Shown piece by piece: positions 26,556 to 35,715 of a stretch of DNA of 64,000 nt. Location of the stretch: contig NZ_PGUW01000015.1 in the NCBI RefSeq assembly GCF_002863565.1, forward strand, positions 62,001 through 126,000. Direction: 5' to 3'. The notes beneath the pieces are model-generated. The model made no database searches and had not been told where the DNA came from. It saw only the letters and a program-made list of their open reading frames with translations. A program made the translations under genes and the position numbers. Numbering within the stretch: the stretch's first letter is position 1; every line of letters begins with the position of its first letter. The stretch comes from Bacillus sp. V5-8f (lineage in GTDB: Bacteria > Bacillota > Bacilli > Bacillales > DSM-1321).

Positions 26556-27021
26556 CAAAAGATTAATCAAACGATCTTTGTGGATCATAACGAAAAAATT
26601 AAAGGTTAAGCTTATGACGGGGTTGATTATCTCACATTCATCTTTTATTTCATTGCTTTTTTTATGCCTAAATACAGAACGAATTCATTGGTACTCCACT
26701 CGCTGTAGCTACTTTCACCATATTTTCAACTCTGTTCGAGATTCCTTTTTCTACAAAGAGTTTTTCGTCTGCATCGTCCATAACGAGTTCTTTTGCAACA
26801 AAGTCATCCAAAATTTTAGGTTAAGCAAATATACTGTGGTATGCTCGACCAAAAGCTTATACTAAGGAAGTTAAACTGGACTAGTTAGGCTTCATGCAAT
26901 TGCCTATTAGAAGCTATTGATCCTTATATACAGATCATTGTTTTATCTAGCTTTCTTCCTGGAAATTACATAAAAGCATTGATCACGTACGCACAAAAAG
27001 AAAAGGGGGAGAGCAAATAGC
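26556..27021. other. Gap holding the gene tail and no other supported gene
   Basis: Plus-strand frames here lack ribosome sites. Confidence 0.35.
26668..26811 (-). pseudogene. 47-codon gene tail
   Basis: The minus strand reads DDFVAKELVMDDADEKLFVE, then KGISNRVENMVKVATASGVP to a stop. Its composition is clearly protein-like, but there is only a TTG without a ribosome site and an upstream stop a few codons away. It looks like the 3' end of a lost gene; the family is unknown. Confidence 0.4.
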
Positions 27022-28419
27022 ATGGTTGAGGTAGAATTAAAGCCAGGAAATGTTACAGAAATGCTTAAGGAACATCAAAATTTCTTTCATACCAACCAAA
27101 CAAAAGATATAAATTTCCGTTTGCGCCAACTACAAAGATTAAAAGAAGGAATTATGAAGTACGAATCTAAAATAACCGAGGCTCTCGAGCATGACCTGGG
27201 AAAACATCCTTTCGAATCCTACACTTCCGAAATCGGATTTGTGTTAAATAGTATAACCCATACGATGAAGCGTTTAAGAAAATGGGCGAAGCCGAAAAAG
27301 GTAAAAACACCGTTGGCGCTGTTCCCGTCAAAAAGCATGATTAGGTACGAACCATATGGAACAGTATTAATAATTGGTCCATTTAATTATCCTTTCCAGC
27401 TTCTGATAGAACCGCTTATTGGTGCCATTGCCGCTGGAAACTGTGTCGTTCTTAAGCCTTCGGAGGTGGTGCCAAATGTCTCTCGGGCCATCACAGACAT
27501 GATCGAAACGATTTTTGACAAATCCTATATACGTTCGGTTCAAGGTGGAATCGAAACAAACACATCTTTAATCCATGCACCTTTCGACTATATTTTTTTC
27601 ACAGGCAGTGTACCAGTAGGAAAAATTGTCATGGAGGCAGCCGCCAAAAACCTTGTGCCCGTTACGCTTGAATTAGGCGGCAAAAGTCCTGTTATTGTAG
27701 ATAAGACTGCAGAAGTAAAAGTTGCAGCACATCGAATCGTATGGGGCAAGACATTAAACTCGGGACAAACGTGTGTTGCACCTGATTATCTGATAGTCCA
27801 TGAAGAGATAAAAAAAGAACTGATTGAGGAAATGAAGCAAACTCTTAATGCCTTTTATGGTTCCAATATTGAAGATAGTACCCATTTTGGTCGTATCGTT
27901 AATGATAAACATTTTAATCGGTTAAAGACAATCCTAGAAAAGGATAGGGATCAAATCATTTTCGGAGGAGCAATGAACTCGAATACACGTTTTATTGAGC
28001 CAGCATTAATCGAAGCCAATTGGAATTCCGCTTCAATGGAAGATGAAATATTCGGACCGCTTGTTCCAATTTTAACGTACAGAGATTTAAATGATGCGAT
28101 CAAATCGATTAACAAGCTCTCTAAACCACTGGCACTTTACCTGTTTACATCTGACAAACAAGTGGAAGAAAAAGTGCTAAGGGAAATTTCATCAGGAGGG
28201 GTAAGCATCAATAATACCATAACGCATTTGGCAAACCCTGAGTTGCCTTTTGGCGGGGTGGGAAACTCCGGAATAGGCGCTTACCATGGTCATTATAGCT
28301 TTATAACGTTTTCCCATGAAAGAAGTATTCTCAAAACTAGTACGAAGTTAAATGTGAAACTGCTTTTCCCGCCATACAATGACAAAAATCTTAAGCTGGT
28401 TCGCCGTTTTTTGAAATAA
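27022..28419 (+). CDS. Aldehyde dehydrogenase (class 3 type)
   Basis: It oxidises aldehydes to acids with NAD(P)+. The 465 residues match the ALDH3-type group (YwdH in B. subtilis): YEPYGTVLIIGPFNYPFQL for cofactor binding, FFTGSVPVGKIV, catalytic E217 in LELGGKSPVIVD, nucleophile C251 in NSGQTCVAPDY, and EDEIFGPLVPIL. The C-terminal half keeps ELPFGGVGNSGIGAYHG. Group members act on fatty and aromatic aldehydes; the exact substrate is open. GGGGGA lies 11-12 bases before the ATG. It appears monocistronic. Confidence 0.93.
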   Translation: MVEVELKPGNVTEMLKEHQNFFHTNQTKDINFRLRQLQRLKEGIMKYESKITEALEHDLGKHPFESYTSEIGFVLNSITHTMKRLRKWAKPKKVKTPLALFPSKSMIRYEPYGTVLIIGPFNYPFQLLIEPLIGAIAAGNCVVLKPSEVVPNVSRAITDMIETIFDKSYIRSVQGGIETNTSLIHAPFDYIFFTGSVPVGKIVMEAAAKNLVPVTLELGGKSPVIVDKTAEVKVAAHRIVWGKTLNSGQTCVAPDYLIVHEEIKKELIEEMKQTLNAFYGSNIEDSTHFGRIVNDKHFNRLKTILEKDRDQIIFGGAMNSNTRFIEPALIEANWNSASMEDEIFGPLVPILTYRDLNDAIKSINKLSKPLALYLFTSDKQVEEKVLREISSGGVSINNTITHLANPELPFGGVGNSGIGAYHGHYSFITFSHERSILKTSTKLNVKLLFPPYNDKNLKLVRRFLK

Positions 28420-28626
28420 TATCCATTGTTTCTGATGGACTTCGATGCGATGAGTTTCCGGGATATAAAGATAAATGGATCTTTTGTGTATGAAGTTTGA
28501 AGCGATATTTGGAAGAGGGAATAGAAATTATCGAATGAAATCTAAAAAATATGTGGCCCTATACATAATGATGATGGAAACCTTGATACTGAGTTTCGAA
28601 ATAATGAATACGTTAATCTAAAATTT
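28420..28626. other. Short intergenic stretch, nothing seen
   Basis: No ribosome site, hairpin or remnant was found apart from the terminator that follows. Confidence 0.3.
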
Positions 28627-28649
28627 AAACCGCATTTGTGGCGGCTTTT
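28627..28649 (-). terminator. Terminator overlapping the end of the minus-strand gene
   Basis: AAACCGC pairs with GCGGCTTT, with AAATTTT on the minus strand after it. The stop codon of the gene lies in the stem. Confidence 0.6.
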
Positions 28650-28908
28650 AGTAATGCAAGGCGGCAAATCCATTATCTTCACTAGTGTTTTCTACTAATT
28701 CATCGATCACACGAGCAGCTGTTTCTAAATCAGTTAATAGTTCAGCATTTTGTTCATCCATGAAGGTGATTAGGAATCGGTATGGATTTTTCCCCTTTTT
28801 CAACGTAACGGAAAAAGGGACTTCATACTTTGAAAAGAAATAAGTGATATCCGTATCCTTATATTGGATTAACTCATTTAACATGTATTTAATGTGATTT
28901 AAAGGCAT
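28648..28908 (-). CDS. Hypothetical protein, 86 residues
   Basis: ATG 28908 is preferred because GGAGA lies 8 bases upstream; the longer open frame lacks a site. The product (MPLNHIKYMLNELIQYKDTD, then YFFSKYEVPFSVTLKKGKNP and RFLITFMDEQNAELL) suggests a small alpha/beta fold. It is not recognised with certainty. It is soluble and acidic at the C-terminus. Confidence 0.6.
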   Translation of the reverse strand: MPLNHIKYMLNELIQYKDTDITYFFSKYEVPFSVTLKKGKNPYRFLITFMDEQNAELLTDLETAARVIDELVENTSEDNGFAALHY

Positions 28909-29487
28909 CTTATTATCTCCTAACTTAAAGGACAAGTAAATAAATAGACTTGAGGATATAAAATTTGATAAGTTATATAATGCCAATCCCAACAAACCTG
29001 GCAAATAATTGTTTGCGTAAACCGTAATAATAAATTGTATGGAATCGAAGAGTGTAAATGTCTTTGGGAAAGCGGAAAAAGATATTTGGCACCACCTTCG
29101 CCCAATATCATGTTTGCCACCCCGCTATCCAACCTCGTCTACTACCTGGGTACTTTTCCCGTATGTTTAATAATAGTAAACTAGGAAAACTTGACTATAT
29201 TTTTGTCTTTTGGAAAAAGGGAAGATGATATCTCCCTGCAATCTTTTAATTGAACACCATCTTTACCTGAGAGGGCGTACAGTATAAAATTGAATGCAGG
29301 TTCAGCATTAAATAAACAGAAGATTAAGAGAGAACTTTATCTTATGATAATCCACTGTCTTTTGTCATGTTAGTTATAAAAGCGAACCTTGTAATAGGTA
29401 AGAAGAAAGATGTGCAACATAAATGTACCTTTTTGTATGTACTTGAATTGTTTAAAACAGATATCTATTTCGGAGGTTATGAAAGAA
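28909..29487. other. Gap with the second GGCGAAGG repeat copy
   Basis: ATTTGGCACCACCTTCGCCC at about 29088-29112 matches the copy near 24988. No gene is supported. Confidence 0.4.
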
Positions 29488-30336
29488 ATGGAAAGTGAAT
29501 TAAAAATTCTCGGGGAAGCAATATTAGAAGCCAAGCATGATATAGCTAAAAGAGTTCATGAAAATAGAATTGCTGAGGCTAATGAGATACAAAAACAACT
29601 CATCTCACAATTGGATGTAGAAGAAGTTATAAAGATTAGGGCCAATTTTGTTGCACTTTTTGGCGAAGCCCTTGTATATGGAATAGATAAAGAAAAAGCT
29701 TATGATAATATAGAAAAATGGGGCAAAGAAACAGGGCAATTTGTTTACAGTTTAGGTATTCCATTAGATGAGGCACTGAGAGATACTGCGTATTATCGAA
29801 GTTTTATAAGTGAAGTCCTAGAAAAAGGAATACTAAAACATAATATGTCAGTTCAAACAGTGTTTGCAGCTTCCAGGGCTATTGATCCACTTCTTGACCA
29901 TGCTGTTTATTGTTTTAGTTTGACCTATGTGGATTACTATAAGAAAACCATTGATAATGCAAAAACTGCCTTTATGGAGTTATCAGTTCCAGTTGTTCCA
30001 CTGTCTAAGGGTATTGCTGTTTTGCCTTTGATCGGCAACATAGATACAGAAAGAGCTGGACTATTAATGGAACAAACATTGCAAGAAGCTGGAAGATTAC
30101 ACTTATCGCATCTAATCCTTGATCTATCTGGGGTAGTAATGGTTGACACAATGGTAGCAGACCAAATTTTTAAAGTTATGGATGCATTAAAACTGCTTGG
30201 AGTAAAAACCATTGTAACAGGAATTCGCCCTGAAATCGCACAAACTGTTGTAAGTCTTGGATTGGATTTCAGTAAGCAGGTAACTAGAGCTAATCTGGAA
30301 CAGGCATTAGCCGATATTCACCTTTTCCGTGATTAA
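29488..30336 (+). CDS. RsbR-type stressosome protein (N-terminal sensor plus STAS domain)
   Basis: RsbR paralogues form the stressosome shell with RsbS and RsbT and control sigma-B release. The 282-residue product has an all-helical N-terminal domain (about 1-140) and a C-terminal STAS domain (VVPLSKGIAVLPLIGNID, LILDLSGVVMVDTMVAD, TGIRPEIAQTVVSLGLDF). Both threonines targeted by RsbT in the family are present: T221 in DTMVAD and T253 in IAQT. ATG 29488 is chosen because GGAGG is 11 bases upstream; ATG 29479 is too close. It is a single-gene unit far from any rsbST. Confidence 0.9.
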   Translation: MESELKILGEAILEAKHDIAKRVHENRIAEANEIQKQLISQLDVEEVIKIRANFVALFGEALVYGIDKEKAYDNIEKWGKETGQFVYSLGIPLDEALRDTAYYRSFISEVLEKGILKHNMSVQTVFAASRAIDPLLDHAVYCFSLTYVDYYKKTIDNAKTAFMELSVPVVPLSKGIAVLPLIGNIDTERAGLLMEQTLQEAGRLHLSHLILDLSGVVMVDTMVADQIFKVMDALKLLGVKTIVTGIRPEIAQTVVSLGLDFSKQVTRANLEQALADIHLFRD

Positions 30337-31211
30337 TAAACATAATTTTTCTACAAAAAAATGGATGAAACGATAGCGCCTATTTCTGAGTAGTTGTTAT
30401 GCATGGTAATGATTACTTTAAAGAAAACTTATTGAAACAACTGGAAAAACGACTAGAAAGCTAATTTAGCATATTGAAAATTTTGTTCTAGAAGATTAAA
30501 TGCCCCTAATCATGCTAATGGGGCTAACATATTTAATAAATTTATAAATGCATTCACCTATGTGGGGAAGCGGATAAATTTACGAAATAGCGGGTACTTC
30601 TTTCTTCAAAGACATGACTTTCTGGCATAATCAACTTTTAAGTTAATTTACAAAGTTGCCGCAGAAGACATTGATGGATTTTATATCCGATTTTTCTCCT
30701 GATTTAACTTTTTCTCGTTGTATTACCTTTCAATAGTATGCATGGGATGTTCATGCAGTAAAAGGCCGGTAGATAAACTTTGGGTAATAAATAACGATTA
30801 GTTTGTCCCTCAAAACAGCAATAACTTCAGTCTTTAACCTCCACCATTTTATTTCATAAATCATCTCCTTCAAAAAACCACTATAAAATATTACTTTTAA
30901 ACCGAAGGGACAACATTTTATGACTGAATAACATTTTCTACGAAATTCATACCCAACTAAACCATCAAATACGATCATCCCTAACTCTCACTATAGTTAA
31001 TCGATATGTACCTATTTAGAAAAAACTTTTATTGACAGAGTAATAGAGATCGATTGGACATTACTAAAAATGAAGGATGAATTGAAATATATAGCTGAAA
31101 CCAATAGAACAGCTTACCCATGCCATTATTAATACCAGAATTGGAATAGGGCTAATCGTTTCACTTTAAATGGAAATACTAAAAGAATAAAACGAAAAAA
31201 GGAGGAACATT
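30337..31211. other. Long gap with small remnants
   Basis: A hairpin (GCCCC...GGGGC, about 30500-30525) may end the rsbR-like transcript. A short frame GNDYFKENLLKQLEKRLES (30400-30465) and MKDELKYIAETNRTAY (31070-31132) are protein-like; the latter resembles the first residues of the RsbR paralogues nearby. Neither is supported as a gene. Confidence 0.35.
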
Positions 31212-31535
31212 ATGCCGCGCAAACCTGCAGCAATCAATAATGATCCAGAGAAGGAAACGAACAAGCCTTCACCAAGCAACGATACAAACAAAGATGAAAT
31301 CAGTAACCTGAATCGTATGTTAGCCGCTGTATTAAATTATCTTTCAGATGATGAAGTAGAAGAGATAGATTTTGACTATATTGTCGATAAAACGGAAGGA
31401 CTTCGAGATTGGTGGGATCGTTACCGAGAAAGCAACAGAAAAAATATCGAGGAAGAGATTCGAAAATCGTTAGGGGAACTGTCCTTGGAAGAACTGGAAA
31501 AGATTCGTGAACAGATCAAAGAAAAACAGGATTAA
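31212..31535 (+). CDS. Hypothetical acidic, coiled-coil protein
   Basis: The 107 residues have a disordered Pro/Asn/Lys head, a helix NLNRMLAAVLNYLSDDEVEE, and an acidic/basic coiled coil (EEIRKSLGELSLEELEKIRE). AAAAGGAGG lies 8 bases before the ATG. No domain is recognised. The C-terminal heptads suggest self-association. Confidence 0.65.
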   Translation: MPRKPAAINNDPEKETNKPSPSNDTNKDEISNLNRMLAAVLNYLSDDEVEEIDFDYIVDKTEGLRDWWDRYRESNRKNIEEEIRKSLGELSLEELEKIREQIKEKQD

Positions 31536-31920
31536 CCAAAAGATGTTCATTCAAACAGTGTAAAAAGCAATAAAAATGGTTTTGGTTAATAATTATTTGT
31601 CGGAGCAGGATCCAAAAAAACATTAGTACCAGCTCAGTCCTGTTTCATTGGAAATTAATCTTTATCTAATTCTGTATGATATGATTTAAATGTATGTTCC
31701 ATACTAAAGAAATCTATCATTACAATCTAATTAAAGACGGATTTTTCAAATCCCATAAAAAATCTGACTAGACTATGGAGTGAAGGACTGAATATATCAG
31801 TTACATTTGGTATATACCAGCGAAATCCAATTGTATCGGTTAAAATCAGCATATGCAAAGTGAAACTTCCGGATATAAGCGTCCCTACTTTTAGATATTA
31901 CCGGGGTACAATAATAGATT
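31536..31920. other. Gap with one copy of an ATATAAGCG repeat word
   Basis: ATATAAGCGTCC at 31873 matches the word repeated at 45391-45471. No gene was found. Confidence 0.4.
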
Positions 31921-31944
31921 AAAAAAGAGTCGCCGAAGCAACTC
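31921..31944 (-). terminator. Terminator of the divergent RsbR paralogue
   Basis: On the minus strand GAGTTGC-TTCG-GCGACTC is followed by TTTTTT. It is a perfect 7-bp stem with a stable TTCG loop. Confidence 0.92.
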
Positions 31945-31976
31945 CCCAAGTATATATATAACGTGAAAAATTCTAT

Positions 31977-32798
31977 TCAAGTTGTTAAGTACTGTTTCAA
32001 TGCCTGTTGTAGAGTTCCTAATGTTTGGGTGTTGTTATCAAACCTGAAGCCTAAGCGGATCATTTTTCTAACTACCTCAGCTCGCAATCCTGTAATTACT
32101 GTTTGACATCCCATCATGGCACTTCCATCAATAATCTTAAGTAAATGATCAATCACTTCAATGTCCATCTCTGCAATACCGGACAAGTCCATAATCAAAG
32201 TTTGGATATGTAACTTTCCAATCTCCACCAAAACCTTTTCTTCAATGACATTGGTTCGAAAAGTATCTACCGAACCAATTAAAGGTAAGATACAAATACT
32301 TGGTGTAATTGGAATGATAGGTACCGATAAATTTTCCACCAATTCTCGTTGAGCCTTTATCAATGAATCCTTGTAATTAGTATAATTGATAAAGAAAACA
32401 TTCAAAAATTGGTCGATCAGGCTGTTAATTTGTTTTTCCATTAAAAAAAATTCCTCGTATGGAATATTATTTGTAAAATCATTATATTTTTGTAGAAATT
32501 CCCATAGGGTTCTTCGAATAGCTTGAACCCACTCTAATTTAAAAGCTAACGTGAGTTCGAATGTAGCCCACGCGATACCCTCTTGTTTAGCGAAGGATTC
32601 AAGTTCCTTATCCTGCGCATCCACAACGTAGCGAACTAACTTATGTGCATTATTTACTAGGTCAATGTTTCCTAGTGTTAAAATGTCATCGATTTTTTCT
32701 CTTACATTCGACGCTTCGTTTAGTAAATCGTTCTCAAAATTCTGTTTATTTTCTTGGAGGAAAGTCATTAATTTATCTGTTTCTAGGACCTTTTCCAT
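31977..32798 (-). CDS. Divergent RsbR paralogue lacking the phosphorylated threonines
   Basis: The 273-residue product has the same plan as the neighbours: helical sensor domain, then STAS domain (VPIIPITPSICILPLIGSVD, LIMDLSGIAEMDIEVIDHLL). At the two positions where RsbT phosphorylates RsbR proteins it has I213 (usually Thr, in MDIEVID) and K245 (usually Thr, in VVRKMIRLG), 32 residues apart as expected. It therefore cannot be switched in the normal way and may be a structural or constantly unphosphorylated shell member. ATG 32798 follows GGGGAGAA by 5-6 bases. Confidence 0.85.
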   Translation of the reverse strand: MEKVLETDKLMTFLQENKQNFENDLLNEASNVREKIDDILTLGNIDLVNNAHKLVRYVVDAQDKELESFAKQEGIAWATFELTLAFKLEWVQAIRRTLWEFLQKYNDFTNNIPYEEFFLMEKQINSLIDQFLNVFFINYTNYKDSLIKAQRELVENLSVPIIPITPSICILPLIGSVDTFRTNVIEEKVLVEIGKLHIQTLIMDLSGIAEMDIEVIDHLLKIIDGSAMMGCQTVITGLRAEVVRKMIRLGFRFDNNTQTLGTLQQALKQYLTT

Positions 32799-33031
32799 GT
32801 TTTTCTCCCCTTTTTTAAGTGAAATAAAACACCGCAAAATTATTATACCCAATTTTTAAAGAAATAAACTATATACTAAAAATTTATTTCATAATAATAA
32901 ATGTAGTATTTTTTTGTATTATTTTATTACAAAGTGCATGTATTGCAATTCAATACCTAGACCTGTATTTAATTGGGGTAACATACATCTTCTTTAAAAT
33001 CCGACTTTCATGAGGTGATTGTTGGCATCTA

Positions 33032-33376
33032 ATGGAAGCTAAACCAGTATAATTAGAAAATTTAAAATTTATTTTCATGGAACTGGGACAAAGCATATTA
33101 GAAGAAATTTATTGCCAGGCTTTGGACTACCAAGCTTTGATAGATAGTCATTTTCGTTACTTATACAATCCTAAAGCAAACGATTTGGTGGCGAACAGAT
33201 AAAACACTTTAAGATTCTATCGCAAACCACCCGGTCCATTTCTTTCTTTTGATATTCTTTATCATGAAGGGAAGCCTGTCTTCCTTTATGAAAGAGAAAA
33301 GAGATTTCGTGTAAAGTTTCGAAATTACAAAAAGAAATCGCTATTACGGCAACCAAGTTTTGTAGAGTGGGTTTGA
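33032..33376 (+). pseudogene. Small gene with two in-frame TAA codons
   Basis: One frame reads MEAKPV, TAA (33050), LENLKFIFMELGQSILEEIY, CQALDYQALIDSHFRYLYNP, TAA (33200), NTLRFYRKPPGPFLSFDILY, and FRNYKKKSLLRQPSFVEWV to a natural TGA followed by a terminator. The frame stays constant for 115 codons and the gene still has its terminator, so this was one gene now carrying two nonsense codons. The family is not recognised. Confidence 0.55.
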
Positions 33377-33397
33377 AGCCACTCTTTTTATTTTTTC
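33364..33397 (+). terminator. Terminator of the broken gene
   Basis: AGAGTGG pairs with CCACTCT, followed by a T-rich tail; it overlaps the stop codon. Confidence 0.8.
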
Positions 33398-33493
33398 AAT
33401 GTTTATTGCTGTTCATCAATAAAAAATTTTTATTAAATGTTAGGGTAACTATGGTAAAATAATATAAATTATTTTAAATTTCTGGAGAAAGTA

Positions 33494-33706
33494 ATGAGGG
33501 TTTATAGGCTAAAAAAGAATTATAAGGATTTGTACAAAAAAGGCGCTAAATTTTTTCTTATTGCGCATTCTGAATTCATTGGAATCAAAGAGTTTGTACT
33601 ACAATCCCAAGACTTGGAGACCAAAATAAATGTAAGTGATGAAGAACTTACTACTTATTTTGTATTACTAAATGAAAAAAAATCTTTTATACAGGAGAGT
33701 AAATAA
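33494..33706 (+). CDS. Hypothetical protein, 70 residues
   Basis: The Lys- and Phe-rich product (MRVYRLKKNYKDLYKKGAKF, then FFLIAHSEFIGIKEF) is probably a small alpha/beta protein. GGAGAAAG lies 5 bases before the ATG. Its stop overlaps the next start by one base (TAATG), so the two form a coupled pair. No family is recognised. Confidence 0.55.
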   Translation: MRVYRLKKNYKDLYKKGAKFFLIAHSEFIGIKEFVLQSQDLETKINVSDEELTTYFVLLNEKKSFIQESK

Positions 33707-33897
33707 TGAGAGAATTAATCAGCGATTGTATTATCGATGCGTTAGGAATGCCCCCAAGTGACGAACAAATCGACACTGTTATTAAAAATATGCCATCGGA
33801 GTTAGTCAGCTTAGCCGAACAAAAGGGGGAAAATGACCAGGAAGTAAAAGAAAAAGTTTACGTTTGGGTAAATGAAAACATTAATGACTTTTTATAA
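33706..33897 (+). CDS. Hypothetical acidic protein, 63 residues
   Basis: The acidic helical product (MRELISDCIIDALGMPPSDE, then QIDTVIKNMPSELVSLAEQK) begins in the stop of the previous gene, with CAGGAGAG upstream. It is followed by a terminator. The small size and coupling of the pair recall toxin-antitoxin or phage accessory genes, but no motif supports that. Confidence 0.55.
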   Translation: MRELISDCIIDALGMPPSDEQIDTVIKNMPSELVSLAEQKGENDQEVKEKVYVWVNENINDFL

Positions 33898-33925
33898 AAG
33901 TCGATTCGCCTAAAAAGGAAAGCCA

Positions 33926-33958
33926 AAAGAGCATGAGGGATCAGCCCCATGCTTTTTT
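33926..33958. terminator. Terminator between the small gene pair and the MFS gene
   Basis: AGAGCATG..GG pairs with CC.CATGCTTTTTT. The T-run is on the plus strand. Confidence 0.85.
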
Positions 33959-33961
33959 CTA

Positions 33962-35365
33962 TTAATCTGCTTGCTGCTTAAGCGGCTTCCTGCTTTTGAT
34001 AAAGAAGGATAAGAACAAGCTTATTGCCGAAAGGACAGCAACGACAATAAAGGAAATATTGACTCCGTATATATCGGGATGGGGAATATCCGGACGATGC
34101 TTTGCCAATTCAGTGCTTGTGGTCATTACTGTGATAAGGATTGCTGTTCCAACCGATGCGGCAATCATTTTCATCGTATTGTCCATGGCAGCGCCGTGCG
34201 GAAGTAATCGATTCGGGAGAAGATTTAAGGCGGCTGTGGAAATCGGCATCATGACCATAGACAGTCCGAGCATCCGGATGCTGTACATGACTGTGATATA
34301 GGTAATAGTGGTTGCTGGCCCTAAGTCGATAAATGCAAAGGAAGATAGTGTAATAATGAACAGCCCTGTAATGACCAGCCACCTTGCTCCGACTTTATCG
34401 AAAATCCGACCGATAAAGGGCGCAAGAATACCGGTTATCAAGGCTCCAGGCAATATAGCAATCCCTGCTTCAAACGCTGTGAAGCCACGCATGTTTTGCA
34501 TGAAAAGGGGAATTAGCGTTTCGGCTCCAATAAGTCCCATAAAGGCTATCATCCCAATCAGGATCGCTAGCGGGAAAAAAGAATATTTAAACACCCGGAA
34601 CTCAAGCATAGGTTGTTCCAGCCGCAGCTGCCTTACAATAAAGCAAGTCAGGGCTACAATTCCAATGAATAGGGACAATATCGTATTTTGTTCCGTCCAG
34701 CCATAGTTGCCCGCGCTAGTGAAGCCGTATAGCAATCCGCCAAACCCAAACGATGATAAAACAATGGAAAGAACATCCACTTTAGGTTTAGTAACTTCTG
34801 TAACATTCCGTAGTGCCTTCATTGCAATTAAAATATCAATCAAAGCGATGGGAAGTATGATGAAAAACAATAGTCTCCAGGAGTAATGTTCCGTAACCCA
34901 GCCAGACAATGCGGGACCAATCGCCGGTGCAAATGAGATAACAAGACCCACTAATCCCATAGCCGCCCCGCGTTTATGTACAGGAAAGATCATCAAGAAG
35001 ACAGTCTGCATAAGCGGCAGCATGACACCAGCCCCGCTGGACTGGATCATCCTTCCAAGTAAGAGCATTCCAAAATTGGGTGCAAGCCCTGCAACCAGTG
35101 TTCCAAAGGCAAATATACTCATCGCAGAAATAAACAGCTGCCTAGTCGTAAAACGCTCCAATAAAAAGGCGCTGACAGGAATCATGATCCCATTTACAAG
35201 CATAAAAACAGTCGTCAGCCACTGTGCACTGTTAGCGGTAATGTTCATTTCAGCCATCACCGGCGGTATTGCTGTTATCATCAATGTTTGATTCAAGATC
35301 GCGATGAACGTTCCAGCAAGCAGCAGAGCAACAATTGTTGACTGATTATACGTTGGTTTCTCCAT
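33962..35365 (-). CDS. MFS transporter, DHA2 (EmrB/LmrB-type) drug exporter
   Basis: It is a proton-driven multidrug antiporter of the inner membrane. The 467 residues form about 14 membrane spans, with the DHA2 start motif LNQTLMITAIPPVMAEM, motif A region (LLERFTTRQLFI) and antiporter motif C (FAPAIGPALSGWV). ATG 35365 is chosen because GGGAGAA lies 8 bases upstream; the frame is open 11 codons further. No regulator gene is adjacent. Closest in type to B. subtilis LmrB; the substrate is unknown. Confidence 0.9.
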   Translation of the reverse strand: MEKPTYNQSTIVALLLAGTFIAILNQTLMITAIPPVMAEMNITANSAQWLTTVFMLVNGIMIPVSAFLLERFTTRQLFISAMSIFAFGTLVAGLAPNFGMLLLGRMIQSSGAGVMLPLMQTVFLMIFPVHKRGAAMGLVGLVISFAPAIGPALSGWVTEHYSWRLLFFIILPIALIDILIAMKALRNVTEVTKPKVDVLSIVLSSFGFGGLLYGFTSAGNYGWTEQNTILSLFIGIVALTCFIVRQLRLEQPMLEFRVFKYSFFPLAILIGMIAFMGLIGAETLIPLFMQNMRGFTAFEAGIAILPGALITGILAPFIGRIFDKVGARWLVITGLFIITLSSFAFIDLGPATTITYITVMYSIRMLGLSMVMMPISTAALNLLPNRLLPHGAAMDNTMKMIAASVGTAILITVMTTSTELAKHRPDIPHPDIYGVNISFIVVAVLSAISLFLSFFIKSRKPLKQQAD

Positions 35366-35715
35366 TCTTCTGTTCTCCCATCTGTTGTGTTTGTTCAATT
35401 TTATCCTCAGGGACTATTAGGTATCCCATTTGTCATAATAGCTAAGACCCTTTGTAGTTTACATGAATTGATTTCAAGATTCCATGAAATTGCGCGATAA
35501 CGGCCAAGATTTTTCGAACAATAGAATATTGTAGTAAAACATAACAAAACCAGGCCCCTAAGTTAAATAGAATCAGTTACAACAAGGGATATTAAAACCT
35601 CTTTTTGTCCAGTAATAATTGTTTCCGAATTAGATTTGTAATCATACATAAAATAAAAACAGCCTATTTGGCTGTTCTGTATCCGGGTTATCTTACATTA
35701 TTTATATTTTAATAT
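35366..35715. other. Gap between the MFS and RsbR-type genes
   Basis: It should hold the MFS promoter, but none is obvious. The only structure is the hairpin at 35658-35676. Confidence 0.3.
35658..35676 (-). terminator. Terminator of the third RsbR paralogue
   Basis: AACAGCC-TATTT-GGCTGTT is a perfect 7-bp stem with TTTTATTTT following on the minus strand. Confidence 0.88.

Noticed and set aside
26548-26865. 105-codon plus-strand frame after the CBO0543 gene
   Set aside because: No ribosome site; it is antisense to a clearer protein-like gene tail on the minus strand.
30751-30978. 75-codon minus-strand frame
   Set aside because: No ribosome site and no family-like pattern.
33494-33897. Toxin-antitoxin reading of the coupled small gene pair
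   Set aside because: Size and overlap fit, but no toxin or antitoxin motif or DNA-binding helix is visible.
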